DNA of 23,826 bases from a bacterium (GCA_014802705.1 JAAVBR010000030.1:1-23826), one strand, 5' to 3'; positions 1-6,865 are shown, counted from the first letter of the stretch. The notes: generated by a model not told the origin, from the letters alone. Numbers and translations are program-made.

Positions 1-81
1 AATTGGCGGATTTTTTAGAACCTTGATTGTTGGACAAATTTGGTTTGGTGTATATACATATTTTTCATCTGTCGCGGCCCA

Positions 82-837
82 TCAGAATTGAACGGAAAAC
101 GCCACGGCCGCCTTCCAATTATCATCATGCGCGCCGACCGTATTATCCCCGCCGAATGCGTTCAGGTGATATTTCACATACGGGTGCACCGACGCGGTCG
201 GCGACATATTATATACCACCCCCAGTGTCACGGCGGGCTTGTAAATCGTTTCGGGCCGATTGATTTGCACCATATCAAACGCGGCGGCGCCCTTGATCGC
301 CCAGGCGGCGTCCACATACTGCATCAATTCCCCGGTCAAGTTGATGTTCCAGAAATTGCCCGCATCCGCCCAGACGTATTGGCCGGCGGCCTTGAACGCC
401 CATTGGAACCCATCCCCCACAATGCCATGAATCCGCGCGGCCATGTCCACATTGTTCTGCCCCAATCGATCATGCGTCGCGGCGTTTTTGGTCCACGCCA
501 ATCCATAATCGGCAAATACATCCCATTTAAACGCCCGCGCCCGCAGGATTTTCCATTTAATCCCCACCTGGGCATCCGCGTAATCATTATCGGTGCTGAA
601 CGACAAACTGGCCCGATCGATAAAGGTATAGGATAAATCCAGCGCCAATTCATGGATGCGCCCTGCCCCAAAATCATTGCGATGGGTGCCGCGGCGATTT
701 TCCCCGGTCACCAAGGCCGCGCCAAAGCCAGCGGCAAATTCCCCCTGGGTGGACACACGACTGACGTCCAGGCGATCGGCCCACGCCGCACCGCCCATCC
801 CCAGCCCCAAAATAAGGATAACGTATCTTGGTATCAT
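82..837 (-). CDS. Outer-membrane beta-barrel protein with signal peptide
   Basis: The protein (about 251 aa) begins with a signal peptide, MIPRYVILILGLGMGGAAWA, probably cleaved before DRLDV. The rest alternates polar and aromatic residues as amphipathic strands (DLSYTFIDRASLSF, VGIKWKILRARAFKWDVFADYGL, WKAAVAFSVQF) and ends in Phe, the usual BAM recognition signal of barrel proteins. I chose the ATG at 837 over a TTG at 882, because the longer form would put 15 non-signal residues ahead of the signal peptide. The gene lies 72 bp downstream of the Cys-rich gene on the same strand with no terminator between them, so the two may share a transcript and the switchable promoter at 1569-1619. Specific function unknown; it could be a porin-like or autotransporter-independent surface barrel. 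Confidence 0.72.
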   Translation of the reverse strand: MIPRYVILILGLGMGGAAWADRLDVSRVSTQGEFAAGFGAALVTGENRRGTHRNDFGAGRIHELALDLSYTFIDRASLSFSTDNDYADAQVGIKWKILRARAFKWDVFADYGLAWTKNAATHDRLGQNNVDMAARIHGIVGDGFQWAFKAAGQYVWADAGNFWNINLTGELMQYVDAAWAIKGAAAFDMVQINRPETIYKPAVTLGVVYNMSPTASVHPYVKYHLNAFGGDNTVGAHDDNWKAAVAFSVQF

Positions 838-909
838 CCCATCATTGTGCCATGGTGCCCCACCCCACGCCATAGGCAACAAATCCAGGACAACGTTGTA
901 TGTTTTTAA

Positions 910-1524
910 TTATTTGATATAACAATTCCCTGAATAGTGAAAAGTCCCCAACGCATCTTTCAATTCGACGGCGGGCGACAGATAACATTCCGACAGACTG
1001 GGGGATCCCGCGGCCGCAGTGACACCATTTTCGGGACATGGCGTGCAACGTCCACCCGGATCTGTGGGCGTACGATATGTATTTTTAGGACACGGCTGAC
1101 ATGTTTTTATCGTATCGCCGGCGGCATAATGCCCCGCCCCACAGTCGGGACAAAATGTGTAAACCAGGGCGCTGGTTGTCGGATCAACATATACACGTCC
1201 ATTTAAACAGGGGGATAATTCGTCATACAGTCGCTTTTGGATGTCAGGCGTACCAAAGACCTTGGTAAAATAAGCCCGATATTCCCCCAATGGGGTTGTA
1301 GAGGCCAACAGCCAATTGTTCAGCGCATCCACAAAAAGTTCCTGGGAATACAGGGGCGACGCCACAGGTTGCATAATAGATTGCTTGCACAAAGGCCCCC
1401 AAAAATTATTGTTGAACAATTCGCACGTTTCCGAATTCGGCAACGCCCCTTCGTCTATGGCATACACTGGCATGATGCCCCCGCACAGTAATCCCACGAT
1501 AAACAGCGATATTTTCCAAGTCAT
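910..1524 (-). CDS. Secreted Cys-rich protein with CPxC repeats, downstream of an invertible promoter
   Basis: A 204-aa protein with a clear signal peptide (MTWKISLFIVGLLCGGIMPVYA). The mature part has 11 cysteines, with a C-terminal run CPDC..CQPC..CTPC spaced like ephrin-receptor/GCC2-GCC3 type repeats (for example GHYAAGDTIKTCQPCPKNTY). Such repeats are disulfide-bonded extracellular modules in other proteins; secretion to the periplasm or surface is inferred. Start: ATG at 1524 with a GGGGGG Shine-Dalgarno 8 nt upstream. This ATG overlaps the TGA of a 15-codon leader ORF (ATGA). Upstream lies a 51-bp segment bounded by inverted repeats whose promoter currently faces the other way, so this gene is predicted OFF in this assembly. 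The molecular role is unknown. Confidence 0.75.
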   Translation of the reverse strand: MTWKISLFIVGLLCGGIMPVYAIDEGALPNSETCELFNNNFWGPLCKQSIMQPVASPLYSQELFVDALNNWLLASTTPLGEYRAYFTKVFGTPDIQKRLYDELSPCLNGRVYVDPTTSALVYTFCPDCGAGHYAAGDTIKTCQPCPKNTYRTPTDPGGRCTPCPENGVTAAAGSPSLSECYLSPAVELKDALGTFHYSGNCYIK

Positions 1525-1568
1525 TCGGCAATCCCCCCTATCAGAAAACGTTCCTTTGGATTAGGCAT
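1521..1568 (-). CDS. Possible 15-aa leader peptide MPNPKERFLIGGIAE
   Basis: The inverted-repeat arm starts with ATG and reads MPNPKERF, continuing in frame to a TGA that overlaps the ATG of the Cys-rich gene as ATGA. This is the geometry of translational coupling. There is no good Shine-Dalgarno before it, and if the promoter segment were flipped the transcript would start only about 12 nt upstream. The reading frame may therefore be an accident of the recombination site sequence rather than a used peptide. Confidence 0.3.
   Translation of the reverse strand: MPNPKERFLIGGIAE
1537..1568 (-). repeat. Recombination-site-like repeat, copy A (half palindrome)
   Basis: On the minus strand this is arm ATGCCTAATCCAAA (1568-1555) and centre GGAACG (1554-1549), followed by a degenerate second arm (TTTTCTGATAGG in place of TTTGGATTAGG). 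It is identical over 23 nt to copy B at 1620-1642 but in the opposite orientation. The asymmetric centre fixes the relative orientation of the two sites as inverted. Confidence 0.8.
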
Positions 1569-1619
1569 AGATCGAATATTGACTTTGCCCAGAAAACCGC
1601 TTACAATGACGTAAAAATT
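1569..1619. other. Putative invertible promoter segment (OFF orientation)
   Basis: These 51 bp lie between 23-bp perfect inverted repeats (1546-1568 and 1620-1642). They contain one strong promoter, TTGACT-17 bp-TACAAT, reading on the plus strand and so away from the Cys-rich gene at 910-1524. Turning the segment round would put that promoter about 75-80 nt upstream of the gene's ATG, reading into it. The layout resembles fimS-type promoter inversion. The inversion is inferred from geometry; only one orientation is present in this sequence. Confidence 0.65.
1579..1607 (+). promoter_or_regulatory. Sigma70-type promoter inside the invertible segment
   Basis: -35 TTGACT (1579-1584), 17-bp spacer, -10 TACAAT (1602-1607). 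Transcription would start near 1614 and enter the palindrome at 1620. No comparable promoter is visible on the minus strand of the segment; the best is a weak TTGTAA with no good -10. Confidence 0.65.
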
Positions 1620-1652
1620 ATGCCTAATCCAAAGGAACGTTTGGATTAGGCA
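1620..1652 (+). repeat. Recombination-site-like repeat, copy B (full palindrome)
   Basis: Arm ATGCCTAATCCAAA (1620-1633), centre GGAACG (1634-1639), then the inverted arm TTTGGATTAGGCA (1640-1652). Two inverted arms of 13-14 bp around a 6-bp asymmetric centre is the architecture of core sites used by tyrosine recombinases such as XerC/D. The site is also present in full or part at 1537-1568, 23259-23285, 23344-23370 and 23775-23808. Confidence 0.85.
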
Positions 1653-1662
1653 GTCTTTTTTG
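1620..1662 (+). terminator. Palindrome followed by T-run, likely terminator for the OFF-orientation transcript
   Basis: The 13-bp stem of copy B with a 6-nt loop is followed by GTCTTTTTT (1653-1661). A transcript from the promoter at 1579-1607 would reach it within about 40 nt, which would keep the flipped-away promoter from reading into the ABC transporter gene at 1767. Confidence 0.5.
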
Positions 1663-1766
1663 GCTATTTTTCCCGGAAATCCAATAAAAAATGGTATTTT
1701 CTTCCTTTTCAACGTTGAATATGATAATATATTCCCAATCGGATGGATTTATAGGAGGGATTTCGC

Positions 1767-3518
1767 ATGTTGCCCCAAACATTGGTGGGATTTTATTTAT
1801 CGGTTTTTGCGGCGCATCGGGCGGGCATTATTGCCTATTACATCACGCGGGCGATTTATGAAACAACAACGTATATCTTGCCGGCATTCTTGGCAAAATT
1901 TGTCGTCGGGGCATTGGAATCCAAACCGTTGGGGGAATTGGTGCTGGCGGATGTGATGACGCCGCTGTCCCTGATGGCGGGCTGGATTATCCTGTATATC
2001 ATCACGGATATTATGAATCATTTAACCGAAGCCCTGGTATACCCCCGCAGTAAAAAAACCGCCCACGTTAAGATGTATCAATATTTGATTGATAAATCGA
2101 TGGCGTTTTATAAAAACCATTCCGCCGGATACCTGCAGGAACAGGCCAAATACGTCATCAACGGCACATGGAAACTGATTTATCGGTATCCCATCCGGGC
2201 CCTGGCCATTGTGATGGGCATCTTGATGAATTTCGGCATGTTGTTCCGCCTGGATTGGATATTCGGGACGATTATTGCGGCGGCGTTGATGCTGCGCATC
2301 CTGCACGGGGTGCGGCGCATGCGGGGATTGGCCACGTCTTATACCAATGTATCCCGCCAGGCTGCCATCGTCGCATCCCGCAATATTGACATCCTGTCAA
2401 ACTTTCTGAATTTGAAAATCTTTGGCAATCGGGAATGCGATCAAAAATACATTGGCGACTATTTTGATCCCTGGGTCCAGGCCAAGACGCATTCCCTGTA
2501 CCAACAACTGCATTTCTTTATGCTGCCGATGACGGTGGAATATGTCGCCCTGATTTTAATCATCTTTTTGATGGCGCATTTCTATATTTCGGGTCAAATG
2601 ACGTTGGCCGATGTGGCCTTCGGGATCAGTGCGTTCTTTTCCGTGCGGTCATGTATTGTGAACCTGATTTGGGATTTGCCGGACTTTATGGACGATTATT
2701 TTTCCGCGGACCAGGCGTACAAGAATCTGACCCACACGTCCCCGAAACTGTGCAACGTGCAAAGTGGCCGGCAAACATGCACCTATAACAGCCAGATTGC
2801 CTTTAACAACGTGTCGTTCAAGTATGATGACGAATGGGTCCTGCGCGACATCAATTTGTGCATTAAAAAGGGCGAAAGAATCGGCATTGTCGGCCCGTCG
2901 GGTTCGGGCAAGACGACGTTGGTGAATTTGCTGATGCACCTGTATGACGTGACGGACGGAAACATTGAAATCGACGGCACGGACATTCGGCGGTTTTCAC
3001 AAAGTTCCCTCAAGAAAATCATATCCTTTGTCCCCCAGGAATCCATCCTGTTTAACCGGACGTTGGCGGACAACATATCGTACGGCATTGGTCCGGTCAG
3101 TCGTGCCGCCATTGTGCGTGCGGCCCGCGCCGCCCAGGCCCACGACTTTATCATGCGAACCGAACACGGATATGACACGGTTGTGGGGGATCGCGGGGTC
3201 AAACTGTCCGGTGGCCAGCGCCAGCGGATCACCATCGCCCACGCGATCTTGAAAAATTCCCCCATCCTGTTGCTGGACGAGGCCACATCCGCCCTGGATT
3301 CGGAAACCGAAGACAAGATTCAACAATCCCTGGCCGGATTGATGCAGAACCGCACAACCATCGCGATTGCACATAGACTCTCCACCCTGCAACAGATGGA
3401 TCGGATTATCGTCATGGACCAGGGCCGCATCGTAGAGGTTGGCACCCACGACGATCTGTTGGCGCGGCGCGGATTGTATCACAGCCTGTGGTCGCGGCAA
3501 TACAGTGGATTTATGTAA
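1767..3518 (+). CDS. ABC-type exporter, fused membrane and ATPase domains
   Basis: A 583-aa half-transporter of the ABCB/MsbA-like type I exporter class. Residues 1 to about 310 form the six-helix membrane domain. The C-terminal ATPase has Walker A GPSGSGKTT (376-384), signature LSGGQ (480-484), Walker B ILLLDEATSALD (from 500) and H-loop His536 (AIAHRLS). All catalytic motifs are intact, so it should hydrolyse ATP to drive export, probably as a homodimer in the inner membrane; the substrate cannot be read from sequence. Start: ATG preceded by AGGAGGG (1754-1760) at good spacing. It stands alone, with no partner half-transporter, periplasmic adaptor or TolC nearby. mltG follows after 48 bp and appears to have its own promoter. 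Confidence 0.93.
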   Translation: MLPQTLVGFYLSVFAAHRAGIIAYYITRAIYETTTYILPAFLAKFVVGALESKPLGELVLADVMTPLSLMAGWIILYIITDIMNHLTEALVYPRSKKTAHVKMYQYLIDKSMAFYKNHSAGYLQEQAKYVINGTWKLIYRYPIRALAIVMGILMNFGMLFRLDWIFGTIIAAALMLRILHGVRRMRGLATSYTNVSRQAAIVASRNIDILSNFLNLKIFGNRECDQKYIGDYFDPWVQAKTHSLYQQLHFFMLPMTVEYVALILIIFLMAHFYISGQMTLADVAFGISAFFSVRSCIVNLIWDLPDFMDDYFSADQAYKNLTHTSPKLCNVQSGRQTCTYNSQIAFNNVSFKYDDEWVLRDINLCIKKGERIGIVGPSGSGKTTLVNLLMHLYDVTDGNIEIDGTDIRRFSQSSLKKIISFVPQESILFNRTLADNISYGIGPVSRAAIVRAARAAQAHDFIMRTEHGYDTVVGDRGVKLSGGQRQRITIAHAILKNSPILLLDEATSALDSETEDKIQQSLAGLMQNRTTIAIAHRLSTLQQMDRIIVMDQGRIVEVGTHDDLLARRGLYHSLWSRQYSGFM

Positions 3519-3528
3519 AATATTCTTG

Positions 3529-3557
3529 TTGGCGGGGGATGGATTATTTGCCATAAT
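3529..3557 (+). promoter_or_regulatory. Promoter for mltG, positioned for a leaderless mRNA
   Basis: -35 TTGGCG (3529-3534), 17-bp spacer, -10 CATAAT (3552-3557). The mltG ATG is only 9 nt after the -10 box, where transcription would start, and no Shine-Dalgarno is present between them. Confidence 0.45.
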
Positions 3558-3566
3558 GCCGGCATC

Positions 3567-4589
3567 ATGAAACGAAAAAGAAAATTCAAATTATGTTCAC
3601 GGCGGGGACTGATCCGGCTGTTGATGGCGTTCTGTCTGGCGGGCGCGGCCGGGGTGATTTATGTTTTTGGGATCGCGTCGCCGATTCGGGAAACGACCAG
3701 CCTGCGCGTGGATGACGGGGCGTCGGTGTCATCGGTGGCGGCGCGTCTGCGGGCGGGCGATTTGATCACATCGGTGGACACGTTCAAGATGGCGGTGCGC
3801 CTGCACGGGGGACGGGTGCAAAGCGGCCTGTATGATCTGCCCGCGGGGGCCAGTGTTTGGCGCATCGCCCGCATGTTGGCCCGCGGTCGCGTGGCCACCA
3901 CCACCATTGTGATTCCAGAGGGTTTAACCATCCGCCAGATTAAACAGCAACTGTTACAAAGCGCCGCGTTAAACGGCCCGGTCGATTGTGACGCGCCGGA
4001 CCGGGCGGTCTGTCACCTGCGCGATGGGGACGTGTTTCCCGATACATATCGCGTGGCGCGCGGGACGAATCGATTGGCGGTGCTGGAATTGGCGCGCCAA
4101 AAAATGGCCCAGATCCAAGAAAATTGGCAAAACGCCGGGGCGCGTGCGCCGGCGCCGCTGACCACGTGGAACGATGTGGTGACATTGGCGTCCATCGTGC
4201 AAAAGGAAACGCCCCGCGTCGCCGAAATGCCCATCGTCGCCAGTGTGTATTTAAACCGCCTGCGCCAGAAAATGCGGTTGCAGGCTGACCCGACGGTCGT
4301 TTATGCCGTGACAGGCGGCCTGGGGGATATGCAGGGCCGGCCCCTGTTGCGCGGGCATGTCAAAACCAAAAACCCGTATAACACATATGTAAATCACGGT
4401 CTGCCGCCGGCGCCGATTGCGAACGTGGGGCGCGCGGCATTGACCGCGGTGTTGAATCCGGCGGATACAAACTATCTGTTTTTTGTGGCCGACGGCGCGG
4501 GGGGCCATCGCTTTGCCCGCACGTACGAAGAACACCGGCGCAACCATGCCGATTGGCGCGCCATAAAAAAGTTCCAAAATAAAAAATAA
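3567..4589 (+). CDS. mltG: Endolytic murein transglycosylase MltG
   Basis: A 340-aa YceG/MltG-family protein. It has a basic N-terminus, one membrane anchor (about residues 16-36), a LysM-like region (VDDGASVSSVAARLR...) and the C-terminal lytic domain. The catalytic Glu is E214 in LASIVQKETPRVAEMP; LQADPTVVYA and NPYNTYVNHGLPPAPIANVG are family hallmarks. The enzyme cleaves nascent glycan strands at the periplasmic face of the inner membrane and helps set glycan length. In many bacteria it lies in a fabF/pabC/tmk cluster, but here it follows an ABC exporter. The start lacks a Shine-Dalgarno and sits right behind a -10 box. Length is normal for the family. Confidence 0.95.
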   Translation: MKRKRKFKLCSRRGLIRLLMAFCLAGAAGVIYVFGIASPIRETTSLRVDDGASVSSVAARLRAGDLITSVDTFKMAVRLHGGRVQSGLYDLPAGASVWRIARMLARGRVATTTIVIPEGLTIRQIKQQLLQSAALNGPVDCDAPDRAVCHLRDGDVFPDTYRVARGTNRLAVLELARQKMAQIQENWQNAGARAPAPLTTWNDVVTLASIVQKETPRVAEMPIVASVYLNRLRQKMRLQADPTVVYAVTGGLGDMQGRPLLRGHVKTKNPYNTYVNHGLPPAPIANVGRAALTAVLNPADTNYLFFVADGAGGHRFARTYEEHRRNHADWRAIKKFQNKK

Positions 4590-4624
4590 TAAACCGCCCC
4601 CGCGGGGGCAGCGTCTACGTCACA

Positions 4625-4760
4625 GGATTGTAATTCCCATTCCATCGCGCTGGTGCGCGCTGTAATGGGCCCCTTTCCGCCCGTAAGGCTCAAACAGCGC
4701 ATTCGCTTGTTTTCGCCAACTATCGCGTCGAACCAACGGTTCTCATCCGTTACCCAATCC
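4625..4760 (+). ncRNA. Putative structured RNA, possibly 6S RNA
   Basis: No credible protein is encoded between mltG and the tRNA. The stretch is bounded by complementary ends (GGATTG at 4625-4630, CAATCC at 4755-4760, with TAA/TTA just inside). A central hairpin contains AAACA GCG ... CGC TTGTTT (about 4691-4713), giving a long symmetric rod. Near the 3' side it carries GAACCAACGGTTC...CCGTTAC, which resembles the GAACCAAGGGTTCAAGGGTTAC segment of E. coli 6S RNA. A bidirectional terminator follows at 4762-4797. 6S RNA binds sigma70 RNA polymerase. I see no clear promoter on the plus strand. Orientation and identity are tentative; a covariance-model search against Rfam RF00013 would decide. 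Confidence 0.38.
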
Positions 4761-4761
4761 A

Positions 4762-4797
4762 AAAATGAAAACCGCCACAGGGGCGGTTTAAATTTTT
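4762..4797. terminator. Bidirectional terminator between the structured RNA and tRNA-Pro
   Basis: Stem AAACCGCC (4769-4776) pairs with GGCGGTTT (4782-4789), with loop ACAGG. It is followed by TAAATTTTT on the plus strand and by TCATTTTT on the minus strand. It can end the tRNA transcript (minus) and an RNA from the mltG side (plus). Confidence 0.7.
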
Positions 4798-4873
4798 GGT
4801 CGGAGTAACAGGATTCGAACCTACGACCTCTGCGACCCGAACGCAGCGCTCTACCAGACTGAGCTATACTCCG
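4797..4873 (-). tRNA. tRNA-Pro (anticodon CGG)
   Basis: A 77-nt cloverleaf on the minus strand. Acceptor stem is CGGAGTA / TACTCCG with discriminator A and encoded CCA; the D arm contains AGCTCAGTCTGGTAGAGC. Anticodon stem CTGCG/CGCAG has loop TTCGGGT, so the anticodon is CGG, reading the CCG proline codon. T arm is GTAGGTTCGAATCCTGT. The C1-G72 pair with A73 is characteristic of bacterial tRNA-Pro. Confidence 0.95.
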
Positions 4874-4892
4874 AGAACTCTCTTCGGCGCGT

Positions 4893-4921
4893 ATTATGCA
4901 GCCTTTTTAGGAAAAATGCAA
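4893..4921 (-). promoter_or_regulatory. Promoter for tRNA-Pro
   Basis: On the minus strand: -35 TTGCAT (4921-4916), 17-bp spacer, -10 CATAAT (4898-4893), about 20 nt before the mature tRNA 5' end. Confidence 0.6.
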
Positions 4922-5000
4922 TCTTTTTTTATTATTTATTTCAACTTGTAATTCTGACCCCATGCCCCATATTTAAAGTATAGCAAGGAAAGGAAAAAAT

Positions 5001-6698
5001 ATGTTTGCAACACGGTTTTTAAAAAAACTGAAATTCGACAGTTACCGGGACTATATCGAAAATGGTCGGCCCATTGTCCCCGATAACTTTAACTTTGCCT
5101 ATGACGTGATTGACGTCATGGCCACCGAAACCCCGGACCAGCCCGCCATTTTATGGACCAACGACGCGGGCGAAAAACGCACCTTTACATTTCGCGATTT
5201 GTCCGAATTGTCCAACGCCGCGGCAAATTTCTTGACCGCCCGCGGCATCCGCCAGGGTGACACGGTGCTGTTATTCCTGCGCCGGCGATGGGAATATTGG
5301 GTCTTGATGATGGCGATGCATAAATTGGGCGTCATTCCCATTCCGTCCACCAATCAATTAAAGGCCCACGATATCGAATACCGGATCCAGACCGCCGATG
5401 TCAAAACCATCATTGCCTTTGACGACGGCTATATCCTGGACGAAATTAAACAGGCCGCCGGCCCCGACATTCAATTGATCACGACCGACGATATGAACGC
5501 GGCCCTGGAAAAATTTCCCCGGACCATGACCCGTGTACCGACCCAGAACAACGACACCATGGTCCTGTATTTTACCAGTGGCACGACCGACATGCCCAAA
5601 ATGGTGGCGCATAACTTTACCTATCCCCTGGGGCACATCAACACCGCCGTTTTTTGGCAGCGTTTAACCGATGGCGATTTGCACTTTACATTATCGGAAT
5701 CAGGATGGGCCAAATGTTCGTGGGGTAAAATGTACGGGCAATGGATGGCGGGCGCCACCGTGTTCATCTATGATTTCGCAGGGAAATTTCCGGCGTTTGA
5801 TTTGCTGCGCGTGTTGTCCGAAAATCGGGTCACGTCGTTCTGCGCGCCGCCGACGGTGTATAAAATGCTGATCCGCGAAAATATGTCCACCCATGATCTA
5901 AGCGCCATTAAAAAGGCCGATGTCGCGGGCGAGGCCTTGAACCCAGAGGTCTATGATCGCTTTTTCAAACTGACGGGGGTGAAATTACGCGAAGGATTCG
6001 GGCAAACGGAAACATGCGTCATGCTGTTTAACAACGAATGGATCGAACCCAAACCGGGCAGCATGGGTATGCCCGCCGCCGGATGGGATGTTCAGTTGTT
6101 GGATGAACGCGGTCGCCCCGTCGCAGACGGCGATGTCGGCGAAATCTGTGTCAAATTGGATGCCGGCAAACCGGTGGGCTTATTTGAAAAATACCATAAA
6201 AATGACAAAAAGACCGCGCACGCCTATCGCGACGGATATTATCACACGGGGGACGTGGCCTATCGCGATGCGGACGGCTATTTCTGGTTTGTCGGCCGCA
6301 ACGACGATTTGATTAAAAGTTCCGGTTATCGCATCAGCCCGTTTGAGGTGGAAAGTGTCCTGTTGGAACATCCGGCCGTGCGCGAAGTGGCCGTCACCGG
6401 CATTCCGGATCCGACGCGCGGCATGGCGGTCAAGGCGACGATTGTCTTGAATAAATATTTCCAACCGACCGATGCCTTGGTCCGGCAATTGCAAGACCAC
6501 GTGAAACAACGCACCGCGCCGTACAAATACCCGCGCGTGATTGAATTTGTGGAAACATTGCCCATGACGATCAGTGGTAAAATCAAACGCGCCCTGATCC
6601 GCAAAATCGACAGCGCGAAATCCACCATCGAAGAGGCCAAGACAACCATCATCGACACGACCAAAAGCGCCATCGGCCGGGTAACAGGGGATAAATAA
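5001..6698 (+). CDS. AMP-forming acyl-CoA synthetase
   Basis: A 565-aa adenylate-forming enzyme closest in outline to medium-chain acyl-CoA synthetases. Motifs in order: P-loop-like YFTSGTTDMPK (190-200), GEALNPE, adenylate-binding GFGQTET (332-338), HTGD, hinge GRNDDLIKSSGYRISPFEVE, and the C-terminal ISGKIKR with catalytic Lys527. It should activate a carboxylic acid with ATP and load it onto CoA in the cytoplasm; chain length is not readable. The last 28 or so residues (after KID) form an extra Ala/Ser/Thr/Lys-rich helix-prone tail beyond the usual catalytic end. Start: ATG at 5001 after AGGAAAGGAAAAAAT. It is a single gene with its own terminator at 6731-6758. Confidence 0.93.
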   Translation: MFATRFLKKLKFDSYRDYIENGRPIVPDNFNFAYDVIDVMATETPDQPAILWTNDAGEKRTFTFRDLSELSNAAANFLTARGIRQGDTVLLFLRRRWEYWVLMMAMHKLGVIPIPSTNQLKAHDIEYRIQTADVKTIIAFDDGYILDEIKQAAGPDIQLITTDDMNAALEKFPRTMTRVPTQNNDTMVLYFTSGTTDMPKMVAHNFTYPLGHINTAVFWQRLTDGDLHFTLSESGWAKCSWGKMYGQWMAGATVFIYDFAGKFPAFDLLRVLSENRVTSFCAPPTVYKMLIRENMSTHDLSAIKKADVAGEALNPEVYDRFFKLTGVKLREGFGQTETCVMLFNNEWIEPKPGSMGMPAAGWDVQLLDERGRPVADGDVGEICVKLDAGKPVGLFEKYHKNDKKTAHAYRDGYYHTGDVAYRDADGYFWFVGRNDDLIKSSGYRISPFEVESVLLEHPAVREVAVTGIPDPTRGMAVKATIVLNKYFQPTDALVRQLQDHVKQRTAPYKYPRVIEFVETLPMTISGKIKRALIRKIDSAKSTIEEAKTTIIDTTKSAIGRVTGDK

Positions 6699-6730
6699 AG
6701 TCCCCTGCCCCGGCGTGGGCATACCGAAAA

Positions 6731-6758
6731 AAATCCCCCACTGGGTGGGGGATTTTTA
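6731..6758 (+). terminator. Rho-independent terminator after the acyl-CoA synthetase
   Basis: Stem AAATCCCCCA (6731-6740) pairs with TGGGGGATTT (6746-6755), loop of 5 nt, then T-rich sequence. Confidence 0.85.
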
Positions 6759-6807
6759 TATTCCTATACTATCTGTTTTCCACAACCAGAATATAAAAAA
6801 ATACAAA

Positions 6808-6836
6808 TTGATTTCTAGGCATTTGTTCATTAAGAT
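6808..6836 (+). promoter_or_regulatory. Candidate promoter for the AT-rich lipoprotein gene
   Basis: -35 TTGATT (6808-6813), 17-bp spacer, -10 TAAGAT (6831-6836), 29 nt before the ATG at 6866. The region is AT-rich, which raises the chance of a coincidental match. Confidence 0.4.
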
Positions 6837-6865
6837 ATGATGGCAATAATTAAACGGACTTTGAT

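Noticed and set aside
1..25. GGCGGATTTTTT at the left edge
   Set aside because: Looks like the 3' half of a terminator of a gene outside the window, but the other half is missing, so it cannot be called.
1521..1712. Long minus-strand ORF MKRKKIPFFIGFPGKIAKKDC... running through both site copies A and B
   Set aside because: It merely reads through the palindromes and the promoter segment, and has no ribosome-binding site of note. Its end (MPNPKERFLIGGIAE) is described as a possible leader instead.
4472..4762. Minus-strand ORF of 96 aa across the mltG end and the spacer
   Set aside because: Overlaps the 3' end of mltG in antisense and a structured spacer; no protein-like features or start signal.
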